Source of the DNA: Streptomyces sp. DH37
GTDB lineage: Bacteria > Actinomycetota > Actinomycetes > Streptomycetales > Streptomycetaceae
Direction: 5' to 3'
Assembly: GCF_029813835.1 (NCBI RefSeq)
Contig: NZ_JARVKV010000066.1
Span: 1-38,363, forward strand
Length of the DNA stretch: 38,363 nt
Made by a program: the position numbers and the translations under genes. Shown piece after piece: positions 32,868 through 38,363 of this stretch (within the stretch, counting starts at the first letter, position 1; the number at the start of each line of letters is the position of its first letter). Below the pieces are notes generated by a model, which made no database searches, was not told the DNA's origin, and saw only the letters and a list, made by a program, of their open reading frames with translations.

Positions 32868-32981
32868 GTGACCGTGTTCGTCTTCTTCTCCAACCGGGCC
32901 GGATGCCTGGGCTCACTGCTGGTCAGCCTGGTCGGTTCGGCCGTCCTGATCCTCCTGCTGTACGGCTGCCAGCGGGGCTGA
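32868..32981 (+). CDS. 37-aa single-pass membrane peptide
   Basis: The GTG at 32868 opens MTVFVFFSNRAGCLGSLLVS and a hydrophobic run to LLLYGC with a short polar end. This matches a family of tiny Streptomyces membrane proteins with the FFSNR.GC.GSLL signature. It has one membrane helix, two Cys at its two ends (positions 13 and 34), and an unknown role. It is too short for most gene callers. GTG at 32874 is an alternative start. Confidence 0.7.
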   Translation: MTVFVFFSNRAGCLGSLLVSLVGSAVLILLLYGCQRG

Positions 32982-33029
32982 CGGGCCCGGTCCCGGCCCC
33001 GGAACCCGCCCGGATCCGCGGATTCCGCG

Positions 33030-33420
33030 ATGGCGGACGGCCGGACGGCCGCGGTCGAGGTGGTGCGGCCCGAACCGGCGGAGGCCCCCGGGTCCCGGCG
33101 CCGGTTCCGGCGCGAGGTGCCCGCCGCCCGCCGCGTGAACGGCGTGTTCACCGCGAGGGTGGTTCAACCGCGTGGGTGGTGGACGCCGACCCGGACGGCA
33201 CTCCGGCGTGGCCGGCCACCGTCCACGTACCCGGCCCGTCCCTGGAGGCCGCGGTGGCCGCGGTGGGCGCGCACGGGCCGTGGCCCGCGGCGTCGGTGCG
33301 GGCGCTGGGCGCGGGACCGGCGGAGGCGCTGGAGCCGATCCACGCGGCCGGGGTGGCGCACCGGGACCTCGGGCATCGGCGACGGCGAGGGCGCCGTGCA
33401 CGCCCTGGACGTCGAGGGCC
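33030..33420 (+). pseudogene. AfsK-type Ser/Thr protein kinase pseudogene
   Basis: The frame from ATG 33030 reads VEVVRPEPAEAPGSRRRFRREVPAARRVNGVFTA, a kinase N-lobe with its Lys replaced by Glu in the VEVV motif. A 16/17-base imperfect tandem duplication (33147-33179) then shifts the frame. The next frame continues VVDADPDGTPAWPATVHVPG through AEALEPIHAAGVAHRDL, ending at the catalytic-loop HRD. Immediately after (33370) another frame reads GIGDGEGAVHALDVEG, like a PQQ beta-propeller repeat from the C-terminal part of such kinases. The C-lobe, membrane helix and most of the propeller are therefore deleted. It cannot be functional. Confidence 0.8.
33147..33179. repeat. Imperfect 16/17-bp tandem duplication
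   Basis: TTCACCGCGAGGGTGG (33147-33162) is followed directly by TTCAACCGCGTGGGTGG (33163-33179). The extra 17 bases put the kinase remnant out of frame. Confidence 0.8.
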
Positions 33421-33470
33421 TCGCCGCCGGCGGCAGCGGGGAGGACCGGGGGCCCGGAGCCCCGCGCAGC

Positions 33471-33998
33471 TCAGTCCGGCGGCGCGGACGGCAGCGGCTC
33501 GCCGCACCGCTCGCAGGCGACGGCGCCCGCCCGCTCGTTCATCCGGCCGCACGCCGGGCAGACCCGGTCCAGCATGCACGGCCCCTCGCCGCCCCCGCCC
33601 TCCCCGGGGGCGGCCCGCTCCCCGGCGGAGGCGCGCAGGCCGACGGCCATGCCGGGCCGCCGCCGGTGGACGGTCAGGTAGACCAGTCCCTCCGGCCCCG
33701 CCCGCAGCGCCCGCCGCGAGGTGCGCGGCAGCCACACCAGGGCCTTGGGGGCGAGCGTCTGCCGTCCGCCCGCGCCGTCCTCGATCTCCCCGCCGCCGCC
33801 GACCACGAGCAGCAGGACGTCCAGGTCGTTCTCGGCGTGCTCGCCGACGGCCGCCCCCGGCGGCAGCCGGACCAGGTTCGCGTCGAGCTGCCGCCCCGGC
33901 TCGGCCAGCCGCCACAGGGCCCCGCCCCGGTCCGGCGCCGCCCGCGCCATGTGGTCGTCGAGGTCGGCCAGGACGCGGGGGGTCTCGTCGGGGGACAC
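33471..33998 (-). CDS. Cupin-fold protein with C-terminal zinc ribbon (175 aa)
   Basis: The first 115 residues form a small cupin: LDANLVRLPPGAAVGEHAEND, LDVLLLVVGGGGEIED, and LAPKALVWLPRTSRRAL. A Gly/Glu linker leads to RVCPACGRMNERAGAVACERCG, a Cys4 zinc ribbon (Cys147, 150, 162, 165). A GGAGGTG overlaps the first possible GTG (34004), so the GTG at 33998, four bases after it, is the better start. The substrate or ligand is unknown; the ribbon may mediate protein or nucleic-acid contact. It is divergent from the pseudouridine synthase gene. Confidence 0.8.
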   Translation of the reverse strand: MSPDETPRVLADLDDHMARAAPDRGGALWRLAEPGRQLDANLVRLPPGAAVGEHAENDLDVLLLVVGGGGEIEDGAGGRQTLAPKALVWLPRTSRRALRAGPEGLVYLTVHRRRPGMAVGLRASAGERAAPGEGGGGEGPCMLDRVCPACGRMNERAGAVACERCGEPLPSAPPD

Positions 33999-34086
33999 CG
34001 GCACCTCCGGATGGGCGTGGGCGGGCGCCCCGATCCTACGGCGGCCCCCGCTCCGGCCGCCCCGCCCGCTCCCGTACGCCGGGCCC

Positions 34087-34092
34087 TAGGCT
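34087..34092 (+). promoter_or_regulatory. -10 box of a probable near-leaderless transcript
   Basis: TAGGCT ends 10 bases before the ATG of the pseudouridine synthase gene. A start about 7 bases downstream leaves at most a few untranslated bases, and no ribosome binding site is visible. Confidence 0.5.
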
Positions 34093-34102
34093 GGTCCCCG
34101 AG

Positions 34103-35083
34103 ATGAGACGCAGACGCCCCGTGCCGCCCTCCCCCCTGCCGCAGCGGCGGGGGATCGACCCCGTCCGCCTCAGGCTGCCCGACGATGGGCCCTGGGAGAC
34201 GGTCCGCGACCACCTGGTCGGCCGGCTGCCCGCGGTGGCCCCCGAGCTGATCGACGCCATGCTGCGCGAGGGCGGGGTCTGGGGCGCGGACGGACCGCTG
34301 GCGCCCGACGCCCCCTACCGGCCGGGGACGTACGTGTGGTTCCACCGGGAGCCGCCCCGGGAGGTGCCGGTGCCGTACGCGCTGGAGGTGCTGTACCGCG
34401 ACGACACCCTGGTCGTCGCCGACAAGCCGCACTTCCTGGCCACCACGCCGCGCGGCCGCCACGTCACCGAGACCGCGCTGGCCAGGCTCCGCCGCGACCT
34501 GGGCCTGCCCGCGCTCAGCCCGGCGCACCGGCTGGACCGGCTCACCGCGGGCGTGGTGATGTTCACCGTCCGCCCCGAGCACCGCGCCGCCTACCAGAAC
34601 CTCTTCCAAGACCGGCGGGTGCGCAAGGAGTACGAGGCCGTGGCGCCCCACGACCCGCGTCTGGAGCTGCCGCGCACGGTGCGCAGCCGGATCGTCAAGG
34701 AGCGCGGGGTGATCGCCGCGCGGGAGGTGCCGGGGGAGCCCGACAGCGTCAGCCGCGTCGAGCTGCTGGAGCACCGCGGCGGACTCGGCCGGTACCGGCT
34801 GGTGCCGGTGACCGGCCGCACCCACCAGCTGCGGTTGCACATGAGTTCCCTGGGCGTCCCCATCCTGGGCGACCCGGTCTACCCGGAGGTCACCGACCCC
34901 GCCCCGGACGACTTCGGCCGGCCCCTCCAACTGCTGGCCAGGACACTGGAGTTCACCGATCCGCTCACCGGCCGCGCCCGCGTCTTCACCAGCCGCCGCA
35001 CGCTGGAGGCCTGGACCTCGTACCCCGCCTGGGCCGCCGGCGGCGGGACGGACGGGACCGGGATCGCGCGCCCGGTCGGGTGA
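34103..35083 (+). CDS. RluA-family pseudouridine synthase (326 aa)
   Basis: The RluA/RsuA catalytic core: LEVLYRDDTLVVADKPHFL (about 93-111), then SPAHRLDRLTAGVVMF with catalytic Asp145. RVRKEYEAVAPHD and RYRLVPVTGRTHQLRLHMSSLGVPILGDPVYPE (about 230-260) complete motifs II and III. The N-terminus (residues 1-85) carries an S4-like segment (TVRDHLVGRLPAVAPELIDAML). It converts uridine to pseudouridine in rRNA or tRNA; the site is not predictable. The ATG at 34103 lacks a ribosome binding site but has a -10 box just upstream. Confidence 0.92.
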   Translation: MRRRRPVPPSPLPQRRGIDPVRLRLPDDGPWETVRDHLVGRLPAVAPELIDAMLREGGVWGADGPLAPDAPYRPGTYVWFHREPPREVPVPYALEVLYRDDTLVVADKPHFLATTPRGRHVTETALARLRRDLGLPALSPAHRLDRLTAGVVMFTVRPEHRAAYQNLFQDRRVRKEYEAVAPHDPRLELPRTVRSRIVKERGVIAAREVPGEPDSVSRVELLEHRGGLGRYRLVPVTGRTHQLRLHMSSLGVPILGDPVYPEVTDPAPDDFGRPLQLLARTLEFTDPLTGRARVFTSRRTLEAWTSYPAWAAGGGTDGTGIARPVG

Positions 35084-35161
35084 TCGGCCGCCCCGCGGAC
35101 GCGGATCCCCGGGGCGACCGGGAAGACGACCGGGGAGACCCGCCGGCGGAAGGGACTGCGA

Positions 35162-35851
35162 ATGAGCGGCGACGGGACGGGAAGGGCCGTGCTCTTCGAC
35201 GTGGACGGCACCCTGGTGGACACCACCTACCTGCACACCGTGGCGTGGTGGGAGGCACTGCGGCGGTCGGGCCGCCGGGTGCCGATGTCGGTGATCCACC
35301 GGACCATCGGCATGGGCAGCGACCAGCTCCTCGCCCGCTTCCTCGGCGAGGACCACGACCCGGACGAGGCCGCGTCCGTCAGCGCCTCCCACCACGACCT
35401 GTACGCCGAGTACTGGCCGCGGCTGGCCCCGCTGGACGGGGCCGCCGAACTGCTGAGGGCCTGCGCCGACCGCGGCTGGACGGTCGTCCTGGCCAGCTCC
35501 GCCCGCGGCGACGAACTGGACGCGATGCGGCGCGCGGTGGACGCGGACGAGGTGGTGACCGCCGCGACCAGCTCCGACGACGTGGAGGCCAGCAAACCGG
35601 CGCCCGACCTGGTGCGCTCCGCCCTCGACCACGCGCGGACCACTCCCGACCGGGCCGTCTTCGTGGGCGACACCGTGTGGGACGTGGCGGCGTGCGGACG
35701 GGCGGGCGTGCCCTGCGTGGGCGTGCTCTCGGGCGGCATCACCCGGCAGGAACTGGAGGAGGCGGGCGCCGCGGAGGTCTACGAGAACCCCGCGGACCTG
35801 CTGGCCCACCTCGACGACAGCCTGCTCGCCCGCGCGTCCGACCGGGACTGA
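35162..35851 (+). CDS. HAD hydrolase, phosphoglycolate-phosphatase-like (229 aa)
   Basis: Motif I VLFDVDGTLVD (Asp13 nucleophile, Asp15), an alpha-helical C1 cap (residues 30-95), motif II VVLASSARG, motif III Lys in EASKPAPDLV and motif IV VFVGDTVWDVAACGRAGV. This is a beta-phosphoglucomutase/phosphoglycolate-phosphatase-type HAD of normal length. It removes phosphate from a sugar or small metabolite. GGAAGGG lies 9 bases before the ATG. It follows the pseudouridine synthase after 78 bases and may be co-transcribed; a strong terminator follows. Confidence 0.92.
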   Translation: MSGDGTGRAVLFDVDGTLVDTTYLHTVAWWEALRRSGRRVPMSVIHRTIGMGSDQLLARFLGEDHDPDEAASVSASHHDLYAEYWPRLAPLDGAAELLRACADRGWTVVLASSARGDELDAMRRAVDADEVVTAATSSDDVEASKPAPDLVRSALDHARTTPDRAVFVGDTVWDVAACGRAGVPCVGVLSGGITRQELEEAGAAEVYENPADLLAHLDDSLLARASDRD

Positions 35852-35873
35852 GCCCGGTACGGTGCGGCCCCGC

Positions 35874-35908
35874 CCCCCGGAAGGCCCCGCCCCGCGGCCT
35901 TCCGGGGG
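35874..35908 (+). terminator. Terminator after HAD gene
   Basis: A perfect 13-bp stem (35874-35886 and 35896-35908) with a 9-base loop starts 22 bases after the HAD stop codon. Confidence 0.85.
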
Positions 35909-36029
35909 CGAGCGGCCGTACGGGCGGGGTCTCCGCGGGGACCGGCGGGTTTCCCGCCGCCGCGAGGGGGCACCCGCCCGCCACCACTCCCGGTGCCCGA
36001 CACCCCGATGGTGACGAGGAGGGGCCACG

Positions 36030-36113
36030 ATGCTCGTCAGGCGTACCCCGTCCGCGGCCCCGCCGGCGCCGCGTCCCGCCGCCTCCCCCCGGGCGGGGTG
36101 GGGCAGCGCGTGA
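36030..36113 (+). CDS. 27-aa leader ORF overlapping the polyprenyl synthase start
   Basis: The ATG at 36030 has a strong GAGGAGGGG (36016-36024) at ideal spacing and opens a 27-codon frame (MLVRRTPSAAPPAPR...). Its TGA (36111-36113) overlaps a GTG (36110-36112) in frame with the polyprenyl synthase gene. The main gene itself has no good ribosome binding site. The short ORF therefore probably delivers ribosomes to it by coupling. The peptide is Pro/Ala/Arg-rich with no recognisable domain. Confidence 0.5.
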   Translation: MLVRRTPSAAPPAPRPAASPRAGWGSA

Positions 36114-37363
36114 GACGCCCGATGGCCACGATCGACCCCGGCGCTCCCCGCGGCGCCCGCGACCTCCCGCCCGCCCCGGACCCTCCGCCCGCGCCGCCCG
36201 GGGACGGGGCCCCCGGGCCCGGCGACGAGCTCCGCCGGAGGATCGAGGGGACCCTGCGGTGCTACGTGGACCGCAGGTGCGAGGAGGCCGGGGGCGTCGA
36301 CGACGCCTTCCGCGCCCAACTGGCCTGCGCGGTCGCGCGGTTCGCGCTGCACGGGGGCAAGCGGATGCGCGCCGCCTTCCTGTGGTGGGGCTGGCGCGCC
36401 GCCGGGGGCCGTCCCCGGGACGACGACGCGGCCACCGCCCTCCGGATCGCCGGAGCCCTGGAACTGCTCCAGACCTGCGCCCTGATCCACGACGACCTGA
36501 TGGACGACTCCGCGCTGCGCCGCGGCCTCCCGGCCCTCCACGTCGACTTCGCCCGCCGCCACCGGCGGGACGGGATGCGGGGCAGCCCCGGGGCGTATGG
36601 GGCGTCGATGGCCACCCTCGCCGGCGACCTCGCGCTGGCCTGGGCCGACGACATGTTCACCGAGGCGCTGCCGGACGGCCCGGTGCGGCGCCGGGTGCAG
36701 GAGCCGTGGCGGGCGATGCGCACCGAGATGGTGGCCGGCCAGTTCCTGGACCTGCACACCCAGGCCGAGGGCGGTCTCTCGGCGGCGACGGCCCTGCGCG
36801 TGGCCTACCTCAAGAGCGCCCTCTACACCGTCGAGCGCCCCCTGCACCTGGGGGCGGCCCTGCGCGGCGCCGCTCCCGAACTCGTCGGCGCGCTGCGCTT
36901 CGTGGGCCACCAGGCGGGGCTGGCCTTCCAGCTCCGCGACGACCTCCTCGGCGTCTTCGGCGACCCGCGGCGCACCGGCAAACCGGCCGGCGACGACGTG
37001 CGCGAGGGCAAGACCACCTATCTGGTGACCCTCGCCCTGGCCCGCGCCGAGGCGCTCGGCGACGCCGGGGCCCGCACCGTCCTGCGCGAGGGCCTGGGAG
37101 ACCGGACGCTGACCCCCGAACGGCTCGACCGCTTCCGCGACGTCCTGACCGGGCTGGGGGTGCGCGCGGACGTGGAGGAGCGGATCGAGCGGCTGAGCGG
37201 ACTCGCCCTGCGCCGGCTCTCCCGGACCTGCGGCGATCCGGTCGTGTGCCACGGGCTGGCCGCCCTGGTGAGGGCGGCGGCGGGTACGGAGCCCACGGGG
37301 CCCACTGAGCCCACGGGGCCCACTGAGCCCACGGGGCCCACGGGGCCCACGGAGCCGCCGTGA
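36110..37363 (+). CDS. Polyprenyl (geranylgeranyl-type) diphosphate synthase (417 aa)
   Basis: Trans-isoprenyl diphosphate synthase motifs: GGKRMRAAFL (IPP site), the first Asp-rich motif LIHDDLMDDSALRRG (Asp128, 129, 132), AGDLALAWADDMF, VAGQFLDL, KSALYTVERPL and the second motif QLRDDLLGVFGDPRRTGKPAGDDVREGKTT. It condenses IPP with allylic diphosphates, probably to C15-C25 products. About 45 N-terminal residues are Pro/Ala-rich, and the C-terminus ends in EPTGPT repeats. The start could be GTG 36110 (coupled to the leader ORF) or ATG 36122. No phytoene synthase or cyclase is adjacent. Confidence 0.9.
   Translation: MRRPMATIDPGAPRGARDLPPAPDPPPAPPGDGAPGPGDELRRRIEGTLRCYVDRRCEEAGGVDDAFRAQLACAVARFALHGGKRMRAAFLWWGWRAAGGRPRDDDAATALRIAGALELLQTCALIHDDLMDDSALRRGLPALHVDFARRHRRDGMRGSPGAYGASMATLAGDLALAWADDMFTEALPDGPVRRRVQEPWRAMRTEMVAGQFLDLHTQAEGGLSAATALRVAYLKSALYTVERPLHLGAALRGAAPELVGALRFVGHQAGLAFQLRDDLLGVFGDPRRTGKPAGDDVREGKTTYLVTLALARAEALGDAGARTVLREGLGDRTLTPERLDRFRDVLTGLGVRADVEERIERLSGLALRRLSRTCGDPVVCHGLAALVRAAAGTEPTGPTEPTGPTEPTGPTGPTEPP
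37289..37351. repeat. 18-bp tandem repeats in the 3' end of the polyprenyl synthase gene
   Basis: GAGCCCACGGGGCCCACT is repeated at 37289, 37307 and 37325 (last base changed in the third copy), followed by a 9-base half unit. In frame it encodes Glu-Pro-Thr-Gly-Pro-Thr repeats, a likely slippage-prone disordered tail. Confidence 0.9.
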
Positions 37364-37590
37364 CCGGCGGCGGACGGGGGCCGGCCGCCTCGGGGTCCCG
37401 GTGTCCGCACCGGGCCTTCCGGTGGTGCGGAGACCGAGGGCGAGGCCGGGACCGAGGCCGGGGCGGGCGGGCGCCGTCGCGTCCGTGACGGTCCTCCTCT
37501 GTTTCCCCTCCGCTCCCTGCCGTTCCCCTCCGCTGCTCCGTGCCGGCATGTTCGGCACGTTCGGCATACCGGCCGCGCCGTCTCCGGGGG

Positions 37591-38214
37591 TCAGCAGCGC
37601 ACCGGGCCGGGGACGGTCATGCGGAAGGGGGCGACGGACGCCGAGAGCCGGGCGGTGGTGCGTTCCAGCGCCGGGAGCCGGTCCGACCACGAGACGACCG
37701 TCACCGTCTCCCGGCGTGTGCCGCCCACCAGCCGGCCGGGGATGAACAGCCGCCGCCCGGCGGAGCCGGAGAAGCCCGGCAGGGGCATCGGAAGCGGCGG
37801 GAGCCGCAACCGCCCCGGGGCGAAGGCCAGTTCGGCGAGCGGCCCGTGGCGGTCGGCGACGCGCACCGAGCGGTCCGTCCACGTGAACTCGGCGAGTTCC
37901 TTGGGGAGGCCCCAGATGCCCCGCCCGCCCCGCACCGACGTGGCGTCGCTGACCCAGATGCGGTCGATCAGCAGCCCGGCCCGGCGGCCGCGGCGCACCA
38001 GGGGGCCCATGGCCAGTTCGTCGTAGACGAGGGTGCCCTCCCGGTACCGGACCAGGCCGACCGCCAGGAGGGAGGCGCTCCCCAGCGGACGGAGGTCCGG
38101 CGGGACGGGCAGCGGGCGGCGCACCGGGAGGAGCGCCGCCCACAGCCGCCCCCGGAACCTCCACGGGGCGGGCGGGTAGGGCGGGGACGGTTCGTCCGGG
38201 GCGGGACCGGGCAT
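37591..38214 (-). CDS. Acetoacetate decarboxylase-like protein (207 aa)
   Basis: The sequence APWRFRGRLWAALLPV, LLAVGLVRYREGTLVYDELAMGPLV, ISDAT-like WVSDATSVRGGRGIWGLPKELAEF and the C-terminal strand pattern fit the acetoacetate decarboxylase-like fold. The classical Schiff-base Lys of true decarboxylases is not certain; the Lys in WGLPKELA is the best-placed one. Relatives occur in natural-product pathways with altered chemistry. The ATG at 38214 has AGGAAGGAG just upstream. It converges with the polyprenyl synthase gene; an 11-bp triplicate repeat lies upstream. Confidence 0.8.
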   Translation of the reverse strand: MPGPAPDEPSPPYPPAPWRFRGRLWAALLPVRRPLPVPPDLRPLGSASLLAVGLVRYREGTLVYDELAMGPLVRRGRRAGLLIDRIWVSDATSVRGGRGIWGLPKELAEFTWTDRSVRVADRHGPLAELAFAPGRLRLPPLPMPLPGFSGSAGRRLFIPGRLVGGTRRETVTVVSWSDRLPALERTTARLSASVAPFRMTVPGPVRC

Positions 38215-38267
38215 GCTCCGCGGCTCCTTCCTGGTACGGCTTCCCGGCGCGGCCGGTGCCGTCCGGC

Positions 38268-38300
38268 CGGCGTTCGGCCGGCGTTCGGCCGGCGTTCGGC
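38268..38300. repeat. Three exact 11-bp tandem repeats
   Basis: CGGCGTTCGGC occurs three times head to tail (38268, 38279, 38290), 54 bases or more upstream of the ADC-like gene start. One helical turn spacing would place bound proteins on the same face, but slippage is equally possible. Confidence 0.85.
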
Positions 38301-38363
38301 GGCGGAGGGACCGTACCCCGCGTGCGGCGGGCCATGCGGAACCGGACGCGGGCCGCGCACAAC

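Noticed and set aside
28502..33151. Very long minus-strand open frame antisense to the GH6/GH3 region
   Set aside because: It lies opposite genes with clear catalytic motifs and is an artefact of G/C-rich third positions; its translation shows no domain. The same holds for the 33674-38362 and 1842-4460 minus-strand frames.
36110..37363. Assignment of the polyprenyl synthase to a carotenoid or terpene cluster
   Set aside because: No phytoene synthase, desaturase, cyclase or squalene/hopene gene is next to it within the window.

Overview
The window is typical high-GC actinobacterial chromosome and almost certainly comes from a Streptomyces or a close relative. GC content is very high, with strong G/C in third codon positions, GTG starts and GGAGG-type ribosome binding sites. 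The families point the same way: a conservon (cvnABCD), a CebR-type cellulase operator, DrrAB-like drug efflux, a DUF6412-YidC pair and a TIGR03086 protein. I see no tRNA, rRNA, IS element or CRISPR array. The window reads as chromosomal accessory or arm-like sequence with several decaying genes.

Left part (1-8.4 kb): an active-site-incomplete tyrosine-recombinase-like protein; a frameshifted and truncated DUF1996 secreted-protein pseudogene next to a 39-codon secreted-protein stub; a DUF1360 membrane protein; a polynucleotide-kinase-like P-loop protein; a CYP152 peroxygenase P450 that carries the residues tied to OleT-type decarboxylation; an SDR; a serine hydrolase; a HAD phosphatase; and a DedA membrane protein.

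Middle-left (8.6-18 kb): a GH13 alpha-glucosidase; a TetR regulator divergent from a two-gene ABC exporter, with a repeat-rich operator region between them; a Gly/Phe-rich TPM-like membrane protein; small hypothetical proteins; a TIGR03086 DinB-like protein; and DUF6412 followed by YidC. About 0.93 kb without a recognisable gene follows (17951-18884). It holds a perfect orphan CebR-type palindrome upstream of a well-signalled 37-codon ORF.

Middle (18.9-28.3 kb): a general-stress protein; a sulfur module (LysR regulator, cysteine dioxygenase-like cupin, YeiH-type exporter); an FAD monooxygenase just downstream of a complete conservon (sensor kinase, roadblock, DUF742, small GTPase, coupled by overlapping codons); and an S4-domain RNA-binding protein with a probable leaderless transcript.

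Right part (28.4-38.3 kb): a cellulolytic pair, a GH6 cellulase behind a CebR-type operator and a GH3 beta-glucosidase fused to a CBM2 cellulose-binding domain. After these come DUF2267, a 37-aa membrane peptide, a broken AfsK-type Ser/Thr kinase pseudogene, a cupin/zinc-ribbon protein, an RluA-type pseudouridine synthase (also probably leaderless), a HAD phosphatase, a polyprenyl diphosphate synthase preceded by an overlapping 27-aa leader ORF, and an acetoacetate-decarboxylase-like protein.

Likely joint functions: cellulose breakdown under cellobiose control (GH6 + GH3-CBM2); cysteine oxidation with export of the sulfur product (cysteine dioxygenase + YeiH under LysR); conservon signalling possibly linked to an oxygenase; and TetR-controlled efflux. 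All family calls come from reading protein motifs; no database search was run.
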